A stretch of DNA of 8,097 bases from an uncultured Candidatus Melainabacteria bacterium (GCA_946186335.1 CAMHMW010000077.1:1-8097), one strand, 5' to 3'; counted from the stretch's first letter, positions 1-6,397 are shown. The notes: generated by a model from the letters alone, not told the origin. Translations and numbers: made by a program.

Positions 1-20
1 TTGTTAAAGTTTGATTAAGT

Positions 21-1604
21 TTATGCTCCAACTGCCGCCTTATATTCTTCTTCTGTAATCATTTGGTCATTTCTTGAATAGTATGTTTGACCGTTGATAT
101 CAAGCTTTTTATAATCATTTCCGTCAGCACCTCTCATTGGAGTTTGCATTTTTAACTGACTGCTTATAATCTCAGAAGCTCTGCCTCTGCGAACTTCATT
201 TTCTGCATTGTTCTGTTGAATTTTGTTCAAATTACGAACTTCACGTTTTGAATATCCGTCAGAACCATCAACTTTTTTAGATAATCTGTCGTTTTGTGCC
301 TCATCGTTTTGTATTTTATTATTCAAACTCCCGAGTTCTCTTTGTTCGGATTCCTGCAATTTTGCCAAACGTTTTTTGTTATTTTCAATTGCTTTACCAA
401 GAGCTGCCATATCTTTTGCATTATCTGTGTATGCTTTTATTGCACTCTTAGCACCATCTAATGCTTTCTTAGCCGTTTCAAGTTTTTTCTTAGCATCTTC
501 CAAACCTGCTTTTGCATTCTTTATATCCTCTTTTTGTGCTTTGATATTATCTTCTGCCTTTTTAACTTCATCTTTTTTAGCACCGAGTTTGTCAAATGTT
601 TCTTTTTTTGTTGTCTCAGCAGCATCAAGACTTTTCTTTGCAAGAGCCTCTGCTGATTTTGCACTTTGTAACTTTCTGGTAGCCTCTTCTACTTTTGCAC
701 TCTTTGTCGGGTCATCTTCCGGAAGTGCATTTGCACTATCTAAACCTGCCTGAGCATCTGCAACACTCTTTTGAGCATTTTCATATAATGTTGTTTTACT
801 GTCAACATCATCACATGCCAGTTTATAGCCGCCATCCAGTTTATTTAGTTCTGCATTCAAACCTGTAAGTTGTTGTTCAGAATTAGCAATTGTATCTTCT
901 AAACCTTTAACGTTAGCTTGTTCTCTGCCAACTGTATCTTGTAATGTTTGAAGGTTCTTTTGAGCATCATCCGCAGCCGCTTTCAATTGCGGATCATTGG
1001 CTTTCATAGTATTATATTCAGCCTCAGCTCCGGTAATTGCCTGACTTAAATCACCTGCTGTTGTCGCTTGTGTCATTGCATTTAGTGCATTTGTTGCAGT
1101 TGCAGAAGATAGTGTTGTTGCTGTGTGAACACCGCCAAGTCCTTCCATTGCTGAACCGAGTTGACTTCCTGCCGTTGTTTGAGGTGATGCAACAGAACCA
1201 ACCGTTCCGGCTCCCTGTTTGTTCAGCATACCAAATACGCCTTGCAATACTCCGCCGACAACTCCGCCGATGATTTGACCCTTCATATAATCAGAGCCGT
1301 TATCAATTTTAATATTTGTATTACCGCCGTCTAAAATCGGAGCAGATAAACGTTGAGGCATCGGCGCTGTATAAGTTCTCGGATTAAGACTTGCTCTTGC
1401 TCCCTGGAAGTCATACTGCATTCTGCCCTTAATTGTATTCTGACCCGAAACCCAATTTCTTGTGTTCCTGAAAGAGAACGCATTAGGTCTGGTTGCAGAA
1501 CCTGTCGATAAGTTCTGAGAAGCCTGTTGTGCAACAGTCTGTGTTTTTTGACTTTTGTTTTTACCAAAGCTTGCTTGTAAGCCCGGTCTGAATTCAACGC
1601 CCAT
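21..1604 (-). CDS. Glycine-zipper and coiled-coil protein of unknown function
   Basis: I do not recognise a named family. The 527-residue product has four visible parts. Residues 1-100 are Gln/Ser/Asn-rich, probably disordered, with the short motif ASFGKN near residue 12. Residues 109-126 form a hydrophobic glycine zipper in which Gly109/113/117 and Gly114/118/122 make two interleaved GxxxGxxxG series. Residues about 205-440 are Ala/Lys/Glu/Asp-rich with almost no aromatic residues or proline, typical of a long coiled coil, with a break near 290-300 (LPEDDPT). The last 30 residues (NGQTYYSRNDQMITEEEYKA) look like a small folded tail. There is no signal peptide. The ATG at 1604 is preceded by a GAGAGAG ribosome-binding stretch 8 bases upstream. 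It lies downstream of anmK on the same strand, separated by a hairpin. The zipper suggests membrane contact or oligomerisation; a structural, surface or secreted role is only a guess. Confidence 0.85.
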   Translation of the reverse strand: MGVEFRPGLQASFGKNKSQKTQTVAQQASQNLSTGSATRPNAFSFRNTRNWVSGQNTIKGRMQYDFQGARASLNPRTYTAPMPQRLSAPILDGGNTNIKIDNGSDYMKGQIIGGVVGGVLQGVFGMLNKQGAGTVGSVASPQTTAGSQLGSAMEGLGGVHTATTLSSATATNALNAMTQATTAGDLSQAITGAEAEYNTMKANDPQLKAAADDAQKNLQTLQDTVGREQANVKGLEDTIANSEQQLTGLNAELNKLDGGYKLACDDVDSKTTLYENAQKSVADAQAGLDSANALPEDDPTKSAKVEEATRKLQSAKSAEALAKKSLDAAETTKKETFDKLGAKKDEVKKAEDNIKAQKEDIKNAKAGLEDAKKKLETAKKALDGAKSAIKAYTDNAKDMAALGKAIENNKKRLAKLQESEQRELGSLNNKIQNDEAQNDRLSKKVDGSDGYSKREVRNLNKIQQNNAENEVRRGRASEIISSQLKMQTPMRGADGNDYKKLDINGQTYYSRNDQMITEEEYKAAVGA

Positions 1605-1649
1605 AGTGCTTGCTCTCTCTCATTCTTTTTTTGTACTCTTGTATATATA

Positions 1650-1683
1650 AAAACATGTGGAAATGCTTAATTTCACATGTTTT
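1650..1683 (-). terminator. Candidate terminator hairpin between anmK and the coiled-coil gene
   Basis: AAAACATGTG pairs with CACATGTTTT and AAAT with ATTT, giving 14 base pairs with one bulged base and a 5-base loop. On the minus strand the 3' arm runs into TTTTTATATATA, an acceptable U-rich tail, and the site follows anmK by about 210 bases. The A/T-rich stem also reads symmetrically on the plus strand, but no plus-strand gene lies upstream. It sits only 46 bases ahead of the coiled-coil gene's start, so it could instead be an attenuator or an operator dyad for that gene. Confidence 0.5.
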
Positions 1684-1714
1684 CAGAGTTGTTACAAAAG
1701 TTAACATAATTAAT

Positions 1715-1738
1715 GTGTCGGGCTGAAAGCACAACTTA
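1715..1738. repeat. Diverged intergenic repeat, copy 1
   Basis: This copy shares a GGGC(T/C)GAAAGC core and a CAACTTA tail with the copy at 1820-1841. Its own arms are partly degraded: GGGC and GCAC no longer pair fully across the loop. The two copies face the same way, 105 bases apart, in otherwise AT-rich spacer DNA. They resemble short REP-like palindromes that recur between genes in many bacteria, but two copies cannot establish a genome-wide family. Confidence 0.45.
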
Positions 1739-1819
1739 TATATTGATAATTGAAAGTGGAAAATGAAAAATTTTTACAAATAGGTTTTGTTGGACAAGTA
1801 TGACCAACCTACAAATTTT

Positions 1820-1841
1820 GTTGGGCCGAAAGCTCAACTTA
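1820..1841. repeat. Diverged intergenic repeat, copy 2 (palindromic)
   Basis: GTTGGGC and GCTCAAC pair over 7 positions (one G-T wobble) around a CGAAA loop, followed by TTA. The same core and tail occur at 1715-1738. Just upstream, TAGG (1781-1784) plus TTGG (1790-1793) can pair with CCAACCTA (1804-1811), a second imperfect hairpin with a 5-base bulge. Neither hairpin is followed by a good U-tract, so I do not call them terminators. No open reading frame occupies the spacer. Confidence 0.5.
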
Positions 1842-1896
1842 CGTTTTGGACTTATCAAACTTAACAGACTTATCCGACTATAATAATTTTCTGTTA

Positions 1897-3024
1897 TTAA
1901 TACGATATTTTCCCCATTACAACTCTGCGAGATGCCCCCGTACAGCAGGGTAAATTATTCGGGATACCGTAATATGTGCAATATCCCAAAAGCGCAAATG
2001 CCATGACCTCTTTAAAATTATTGGAAATTCCGTAATCTTCGCATGTTTTTAATTCTATATGTTTTGGTAAATAATTTCGTAACATTTTCATTAATGTTTT
2101 ATTATATGCCCCGCCGCCGCAGATAACCGCCTCATTTAAAGATATATTCGGATATACAAATCTTTCATAAGCCTGAGCAATGGTCTTTGCCGTCAGAGCA
2201 GTAACTGTTGCAATAACGTCTTTTTTATCCTTAGGAGCAAATTTTAAGACATTTTCAATATATTGCGGCGAAAAATACTCACGTCCCGTTGATTTTGGGG
2301 GTTCTATAAAATAATATTCCTCCTGTAACAAACAATCCAGCCAACTGTCAGAAACAACACCTGATTTTGCCACATCGCCATCTTTATCATAAGGCTGCCC
2401 GAAAAACTTGTTCATACAGTAATCAATCATGATATTGCCAAGTCCGGTATCAAAACCAAATGTATCATAATCCGCAGAAACAACCGTAACATTTGAAATT
2501 CCGCCAATATTTTGTATCGCAAAATTCTTTCCTTTACCCTTAAACCAGCATTCATCGGCAAAGCATACCAAAGGCGCACCCTGTCCGCCCTGCGCAATAT
2601 CAGCCTCTCTGAAATTTGAAATCGTCATACAGCCTGTTTTCTGCGCAATAACAGAACTTTCACCGATTTGCAGAGTACTTTTTAAAGAAATATCATCTAT
2701 TTTTTCATCAAACGGGTAATGGTAAACAGTTTGCCCATGACTTGATATAAAATCAGGCTTTCCAAACTCCGAAATTAAAACATTTGCAGCATTTGCAAAG
2801 CATTCCCCTATTGCAAAATTCATCTGACAGATGTCTTTAACGGATGCTTCCCCTTTGAAAAGCTGAAATATCTTTGCTCTGATATGTTCCGGATATGAGT
2901 AGTTTATTCCATGTATTAATTTAACCGTTCTGTCCGGAAAAACTTCGCAAAAGCCCGCATCTATGCTGTCGCATGACGTTCCCGACATTAGCGCTATAAC
3001 TTTTTTTGACTCTAACTCATCCAT
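1897..3024 (-). CDS. anmK: Anhydro-N-acetylmuramic acid kinase
   Basis: AnmK is a cytosolic enzyme of peptidoglycan recycling that cleaves the 1,6-anhydro bond of anhydroMurNAc and phosphorylates it with ATP, giving MurNAc-6-phosphate for the MurQ etherase. The family signatures run in order over 375 residues, close to the usual 370: MSGTSCDSIDAGF (13-25, phosphate binding), SSHGQTVYHYP (94-104), LQIGESSVIAQKTG (118-131), the ADIAQGGQGAPLV block (141-153), NIGGISNVT (172-180), FDTGLGN (191-197, with Asp192 in the place of the catalytic base), PPKSTGREYF (242-251), TALTAKTIA (275-283), CGGGAYN (302-308) and NLPCCTGASRRVVMG (357-371). Two variations stand out: MSGTSCDSID for the common MSGTSLDGID, and FDTGLGN for FDTGPGN. 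No Shine-Dalgarno sequence precedes the ATG at 3024; the next in-frame ATG (Met13) would begin inside the first motif, so the longer start is kept. No murQ or transporter gene is adjacent. Confidence 0.96.
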   Translation of the reverse strand: MDELESKKVIALMSGTSCDSIDAGFCEVFPDRTVKLIHGINYSYPEHIRAKIFQLFKGEASVKDICQMNFAIGECFANAANVLISEFGKPDFISSHGQTVYHYPFDEKIDDISLKSTLQIGESSVIAQKTGCMTISNFREADIAQGGQGAPLVCFADECWFKGKGKNFAIQNIGGISNVTVVSADYDTFGFDTGLGNIMIDYCMNKFFGQPYDKDGDVAKSGVVSDSWLDCLLQEEYYFIEPPKSTGREYFSPQYIENVLKFAPKDKKDVIATVTALTAKTIAQAYERFVYPNISLNEAVICGGGAYNKTLMKMLRNYLPKHIELKTCEDYGISNNFKEVMAFALLGYCTYYGIPNNLPCCTGASRRVVMGKISY

Positions 3025-3040
3025 ATTCAGAGTTTAACAT

Positions 3041-3075
3041 AAAAATAAAGCCCGTACTCGTAACGAACACAGGCT
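3041..3075 (-). terminator. Intrinsic terminator ahead of anmK
   Basis: On the minus strand AGCCTGT (3075-3069) pairs with ACGGGCT (3055-3049). The helix continues through two wobble pairs and TCG/CGA to a TTA triloop, 12 pairs in all, followed by TTATTTTT. Three of the pairs are G-U wobbles that become A-C mismatches on the plus strand, so orientation is clear. The U-tract ends about 16 bases before the anmK ATG. Confidence 0.8.
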
Positions 3076-3351
3076 GATTAAAAGTTTACAACTATCCTTA
3101 CTAACTCTCTTTTCTCTAAGTCTTTTGAACTTAAACTCCCTAAATAATCCAGATATACAAACTTTTAATTTTAATTTTTTAAAATAAAAATCCCTAATCA
3201 CAGTTCTAAAAACTGTACCTCAGTTAATCTCTTTTCCCCATTTGGACTTTATGCCATCACCTCTATTTCTTTGTCCAACTATTTTATGTCCGGTTTTGTA
3301 CTAATACACAACCAATCCTTCCCTATCCGATAGCCTTTGGCTTTCGTCTAT
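3041..3351 (-). ncRNA. Candidate structured RNA or attenuating leader upstream of anmK
   Basis: No open reading frame fits here, yet helix follows helix on the minus strand. H1 at 3346-3328 is CGA and AGCC pairing with GGCT and TCG around one A-A mismatch. H2 at 3313-3292 has 8 pairs and one mismatch around a TTAG loop. H3 is TTGGAC/GTCCAA enclosing 25 bases (3278-3242). H4 is ACAGTT/AACTGT with a 5-base loop (3216-3200). H5 is an 11-bp stem, ATTAAAAGTTT with AAACTTTTAAT, enclosing about 70 bases (3169-3077). The terminator ends the series. A promoter-like pair places the start near 3351, only five bases before H1. I looked for signatures of RNase P RNA, tmRNA, SRP RNA, 6S RNA, T-box and common riboswitches and found none. 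It may be an independent small RNA of about 310 nt or a cis-acting leader of anmK. The ends are estimates. Confidence 0.6.
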
Positions 3352-3357
3352 GTTATT

Positions 3358-3386
3358 AATTTATGACTAAGAGAAAGTGATTACAA
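3358..3386 (-). promoter_or_regulatory. Candidate promoter of the structured RNA
   Basis: On the minus strand TTGTAA (3386-3381) and TAAATT (3363-3358) are separated by exactly 17 bases. Each matches four of six sigma-70 consensus positions. The predicted start near 3351 falls just before the first helix of the RNA, which is independent support. The surrounding DNA is AT-rich, so chance matches are possible. Confidence 0.45.
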
Positions 3387-3418
3387 GTAAAATTTTTGTA
3401 TAAAATTTTTACATTTGA

Positions 3419-3550
3419 CCATGCCCCTAGAAACCGTAAGCCAAAATTCGTGTTATAAAATCTTAATGAAGAAAATTTAATGAAATCATGTAAAAATTTT
3501 AATAAATTTTATTTGACAATCAGAAATTACGGTTACGGCATGGCGCATGC
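3419..3550. promoter_or_regulatory. Interrupted inverted repeat and tandem hexamers in the divergent control region
   Basis: CCATGCC (3419-3425) and AACCGTAA (3432-3439) are the reverse complements of GGCATGG (3537-3543) and TTACGGTT (3527-3534), in nested order. That is 15 paired positions across about 90 bases. The right arm also contains a tandem repeat of TTACGG (3527-3532 and 3533-3538) and a compact dyad, GCATG-GCG-CATGC (3538-3550). A TTGACA hexamer lies at 3513-3518 but has no matching -10 box; a TATGAT box lies at 3577-3582 without a good -35. The block sits between the divergent RNA promoter and the WYL regulator genes, where an autoregulatory operator would be expected. The rest of 3352-3603 is AT-rich DNA with no gene visible. 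Confidence 0.45.
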
Positions 3551-3603
3551 AGATATTGTAGTTTCACTTCATGGTTTATGATAAAATTTAGTCAGTTGGA
3601 ATT

Positions 3604-4557
3604 ATGAAACAATTTTTAGAAACGAATACTATAACGTATAATTTGATGTCTTTTTCGGCTTTCAAATCAATGCTTGTATTTACTGCGCTGATTGAAAGCC
3701 CGAAATCTTATGACGAATTAAAAAAGATTTTTGAGAAAAATGAATATCTTAAAGAAATTCCGTCTGTTGATACTTTGCGAATTTATATTAATTCATTAAA
3801 AGAATTTGGATGTAATGTAATAAAAATAAAAGAAAAAGGCGGAACAAGATTTTTCATTGATTCTCATCCGTTTTTACTGAAATTTGACAAAAAACAGGTT
3901 AACAACCTTTTAAAAATATACAAAGCAGTTTCAAAATCAATTGAAGTTGAAGATTTAAGATATTTGCAGCAATTTTTCAAAAAACTTTCTATATATGTTT
4001 CAGATGAGGAGCAGAAAATCAAATTAGAAAATCTGTCACCATTCAATAATATTGATGCAAAACTGGTTGATAACCTTGTTACATATATTCAAAACGGTAC
4101 AGAAATCGTACTGTTATACAATTCGCCGGCATCAGGTCAAAAAAACATAACACTTATTCCGGACAAACTTAAAATAAATAACAGCAAATTGTATGTTTCA
4201 GGATACAATTCGGAATATAAATATTCTACCCTGCTTGTTAATAAAATTATTAAAATTGTCGGGGTGAATATTCAAAATAAGACAGTAGAAGCACCGGAAA
4301 TAACAGTCGGTTACCGTTACAAAAAAGAACCGGAAGAAACTTTTGAACTTCTTGAAAACGAAAAACTTATAAAATCCGAAAATAATACCGATATTGTGGA
4401 AATTACTTCACGTAATAAATTTGAGATTATGCAAAGAGTTTTGGCACAGGGTTCAAAATGCACGGTTTTGTATCCCGAAGATTTCAGAAAATCCGTAATT
4501 TCACAACTGAGAAAAATGAAAGAAGGTTATCTTGACAGGGCAAAAGAAATTAAATAA
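3604..4557 (+). CDS. WYL-type transcriptional regulator, first of a pair
   Basis: The 317-residue product has the layout of WYL regulators. Residues about 15-90 form a winged-helix DNA-binding region, with SVDTLRIYINSLKEFGCNV as the recognition helix and start of the wing, followed by FFIDSHPFLLKF. A helical linker covers about 95-145. A WYL-like beta domain occupies about 150-220, recognisable from the spacing of IVLLYNSP, ITLIPDKLKI, KLYVSGYN and the closing VNKI; the Trp-Tyr-Leu signature itself is degenerate (Leu-Tyr-Val). A C-terminal WCX-like region (about 230-310) ends with AQGSKCTVLYPEDFRKSVI. Such proteins usually regulate transcription in response to a ligand bound by the WYL domain. 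The ATG at 3604 has only a weak GGA upstream; Met15 has nothing better. It overlaps the next gene by 26 bases. The family call is from pattern, not from a search. Confidence 0.75.
   Translation: MKQFLETNTITYNLMSFSAFKSMLVFTALIESPKSYDELKKIFEKNEYLKEIPSVDTLRIYINSLKEFGCNVIKIKEKGGTRFFIDSHPFLLKFDKKQVNNLLKIYKAVSKSIEVEDLRYLQQFFKKLSIYVSDEEQKIKLENLSPFNNIDAKLVDNLVTYIQNGTEIVLLYNSPASGQKNITLIPDKLKINNSKLYVSGYNSEYKYSTLLVNKIIKIVGVNIQNKTVEAPEITVGYRYKKEPEETFELLENEKLIKSENNTDIVEITSRNKFEIMQRVLAQGSKCTVLYPEDFRKSVISQLRKMKEGYLDRAKEIK
4521..4526 (+). promoter_or_regulatory. Ribosome binding site fixing a TTG start inside the upstream gene
   Basis: AGAAGG lies five bases before the TTG at 4532 and within the last codons of the preceding gene. 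The downstream frame has no ATG until residue 82, well inside the protein, so this site decides the start and implies translational coupling. Confidence 0.65.
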
Positions 4558-5458
4558 CGGTTGTTTGAAAGTTTTTCATTTTCTTACGCTTTTGTATGAG
4601 GACAGAGCATACTATGACGATGTTGTGGAAATCTTTAAGGATGAAATAAACCCGCAGCAGACATCAAATAATATTCAGGTTACTCTGAACAAATACATAA
4701 ATACTCTAAAAGTTTTCGGGTTTAAAGTAGAAAAAGTAAAAAACCAGTTTAAACTTTTGAACAGTCTTTTTTCCATGAATTATACCCTTGAAGATTTGAA
4801 GTCCATAAACCTTATCATGACAACAGTTAAAGATTTTCCTGATGATACCGCAAATTCCGAGATGAATGACTTTATAAAAACATTACAACTAAGGATGAAA
4901 AGCGAGGACAGAAATACATTAAATATGCTTAATTCCACAGCGTCATACAATTTTTCGTTTTATTATGCGGGTATCAGAAAACAGGTCGAAGCCTGTGAAA
5001 AATATTGCAAATACAATGCGCTGCTGGATATTATTTACAGAAAAAGCGGGCAGGATAACCGTTGTAAATGTATTGCAAAAGAAGTTTTGTACGATTCGAA
5101 AAATGCATATCTTAAAGTTCATGACTCTGTAAAAAGACAGACTCTTGAAATTCCGATAACAAACATCCTGCAAATATCAGAACTTCCGACCATACCCAAC
5201 AGAGTTGATCTGGATACAACCGTCGTATTCAAACTGAAAGGCAGACTTACCAAAAGTTATAAACTGAAAGAAAACGAACACTCAGAAGGTTATGATGAAA
5301 ACGGAGATTTGATTATTGTTAATAAAGGTGAACCTTTCGAAAAACTGTTTGCAAGACTTTTGAGATATTTTGATTTGTGCGAAATTGTTTCACCAAAGTT
5401 CCTGCGGGAAGATATGATAAAACTTATAAGTGATACCCTTGAAAATTATAACGGATAA
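4532..5458 (+). CDS. WYL-type transcriptional regulator, second of a pair
   Basis: The 308-residue product starts at TTG and has the same plan as its upstream neighbour, though clearly diverged. Residues about 8-80 form the winged helix (CLKVFHFLTLLYEDRAYY, then TLNKYINTLKVFGFKVEKVK). A helical linker runs to about 155. A WYL-like domain at about 160-215 contains ALLDIIYRKSG, AKEVLYDSKNAYLKVHD and the closing ITNILQI, with Ala-Tyr-Leu in the signature position. A WCX domain (about 228-308) is easier to recognise here: VVFKLKGRLTKSYKLKE, then YDENGDLII, FARLLRYFDLCEIVSPKFLR. The 26-base overlap and coupled start suggest that the two proteins are made together and may form a heterodimer, as in the PafB/PafC pair of actinobacteria. 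Whether DNA damage or something else is the signal cannot be told. Its stop codon is one base from the stop of the convergent gene. Confidence 0.75.
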   Translation: MTGQKKLNNGCLKVFHFLTLLYEDRAYYDDVVEIFKDEINPQQTSNNIQVTLNKYINTLKVFGFKVEKVKNQFKLLNSLFSMNYTLEDLKSINLIMTTVKDFPDDTANSEMNDFIKTLQLRMKSEDRNTLNMLNSTASYNFSFYYAGIRKQVEACEKYCKYNALLDIIYRKSGQDNRCKCIAKEVLYDSKNAYLKVHDSVKRQTLEIPITNILQISELPTIPNRVDLDTTVVFKLKGRLTKSYKLKENEHSEGYDENGDLIIVNKGEPFEKLFARLLRYFDLCEIVSPKFLREDMIKLISDTLENYNG

Positions 5459-5459
5459 A

Positions 5460-6233
5460 TTAGTCATTATCCTGAGCGATACCGGTCTGATACCCCGGAA
5501 CAACCAGAGCAAGCGGTATTACACGTCCGAGTTTTTGACCGAATGTACTGTTCGGACTCATCATTGTTGTTGCCATACATAAATCGTCAACATGAGGGGC
5601 AAAATCTGTTGCACGAATATTTCTTTCAACCTTTTTATTATAAAGTTTTTCGTTTATTGTATTTGAAACCTTATTACCCAGAAAAATTCCGACTGTTAAA
5701 GCACCTAATGTCGCCGCAGCCTGAGGTAATTTTTTCAAAACTTTATTAAAGAATTTTGTCACGCTGCCTGACGGCTTAAACTGGGGCATGGCTGCCTCAA
5801 GGCGATTTTGGTATTTGCCGAACAGTTTTGAACTCAGATAAACCGTTGTTACAGGTACAATGATATTACCCAAAATCTGATTTAAGATTTCTCTTTTTTT
5901 GGCTTTAACATTTGATTTTTCATCTACTAAAGACCCCCCGATAAAACCGCCTGCAACAGAACCTGTTGCAACCGCTGTTATAACTTTCGGGTCTGCAAAA
6001 TCAATTGCTTTATCTTTTGGTGAATATTTGAATATTGCCCAGTCTCTTACCGGTGCGCTGAATATCCTTTTCGGATTAAGGGAATATCCTTTTCTTTTTG
6101 CAAGAACAGCGATAACAGGTGTCATGCCTGCAACGGATGATGCCATGATTACTGCTTTTTGCTTTTTATTCAAATCCGAATGTCCGCCGTGACCAAAATT
6201 CGGAGTATATGTACTTTCAATTCTGTTTATCAT
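5460..6233 (-). CDS. Multi-pass membrane protein of unknown function with N-terminal FG motif
   Basis: I do not recognise the family. The 257-residue product begins with a short polar segment containing TPNFGHGG (10-17). Four hydrophobic Gly/Ala-rich segments follow at about 27-44, 84-102, 121-137 and 172-187, with a weaker one at 237-252. Between them are basic loops such as KAKKRE and FNKVLKKL, which would favour the cytosolic side. GGFIGGSL (96-102) and GALTVGIFLG suggest tightly packed helices. A His-Asp pair (PHVDDLCMATTMM, 213-225) occurs in the C-terminal part but matches no catalytic motif I know. The start is well supported: AGGCGG stands five bases upstream of the ATG at 6233. It shares a 164-base divergent control region with the 531-residue membrane protein, hinting at joint regulation. 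Confidence 0.85.
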   Translation of the reverse strand: MINRIESTYTPNFGHGGHSDLNKKQKAVIMASSVAGMTPVIAVLAKRKGYSLNPKRIFSAPVRDWAIFKYSPKDKAIDFADPKVITAVATGSVAGGFIGGSLVDEKSNVKAKKREILNQILGNIIVPVTTVYLSSKLFGKYQNRLEAAMPQFKPSGSVTKFFNKVLKKLPQAAATLGALTVGIFLGNKVSNTINEKLYNKKVERNIRATDFAPHVDDLCMATTMMSPNSTFGQKLGRVIPLALVVPGYQTGIAQDND

Positions 6234-6307
6234 TTTTTCCGCCTGTATTTCTACAATACCAAAAACAAAACAAAAATTTTATTGCTAATGTAGGGTATTT
6301 ATACGAA

Positions 6308-6322
6308 ATTTTGTAACAAAAT
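6308..6322. promoter_or_regulatory. Perfect dyad in the divergent spacer
   Basis: ATTTTGTAACAAAAT is a perfect inverted repeat with 7-bp arms and a one-base centre, a common operator geometry. It lies 75 bases from each divergent start codon. On its left, minus-strand TATAAA (6304-6299) could act as a -10 box for the 257-residue gene, with no convincing -35. The AT-rich composition lowers confidence. Confidence 0.4.
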
Positions 6323-6339
6323 ATTAAAAAACAACAATC

Positions 6340-6358
6340 ATGTGTCAAAAATACACAT
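6340..6358. promoter_or_regulatory. Second dyad next to the start of the 531-residue gene
   Basis: ATGTGT (6340-6345) and ACACAT (6353-6358) are inverted repeats separated by seven bases. The right arm touches a TTGACT hexamer (6358-6363) that could be a -35 element, but no -10 box stands at the right distance. It could be an operator controlling the plus-strand gene. Confidence 0.35.
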
Positions 6359-6397
6359 TGACTGTTATTAAATAGATATTGAAACGAAAGTAATAAA

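Noticed and set aside
223..753. A 176-codon plus-strand open frame rich in Ser/Phe/Ala/Leu
   Set aside because: It is the reverse complement of the coiled-coil region, whose Ala/Lys/Glu codons leave few stops on the other strand. It has no ribosome binding site and no family likeness.
1715..1841. A CRISPR array
   Set aside because: Only two imperfect copies exist, with an 81-base unstructured gap and no cas genes.
3249..3260. A minigene GTG-ATG-GCA-TAA on the minus strand inside the RNA, preceded by AGAG
   Set aside because: A two- or three-codon frame with poor ribosome-site spacing is expected by chance; nothing else supports translation.
3041..3351. Identification of the structured RNA as RNase P RNA, tmRNA, 6S RNA, SRP RNA, a T-box or a known riboswitch
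   Set aside because: I could not find their conserved cores: no tRNA-like 3' end, no RNase P P4 sequences, no single long 6S-type hairpin, no T-box sequence. It stays unassigned.
3389..3518. Inverted and direct AT-rich similarities (AAAATTTTT runs before TTTGACC at 3414 and TTTGACA at 3512)
   Set aside because: Runs of A and T at this composition match easily, and the arrangement conflicts with the better GC-containing inverted repeat.
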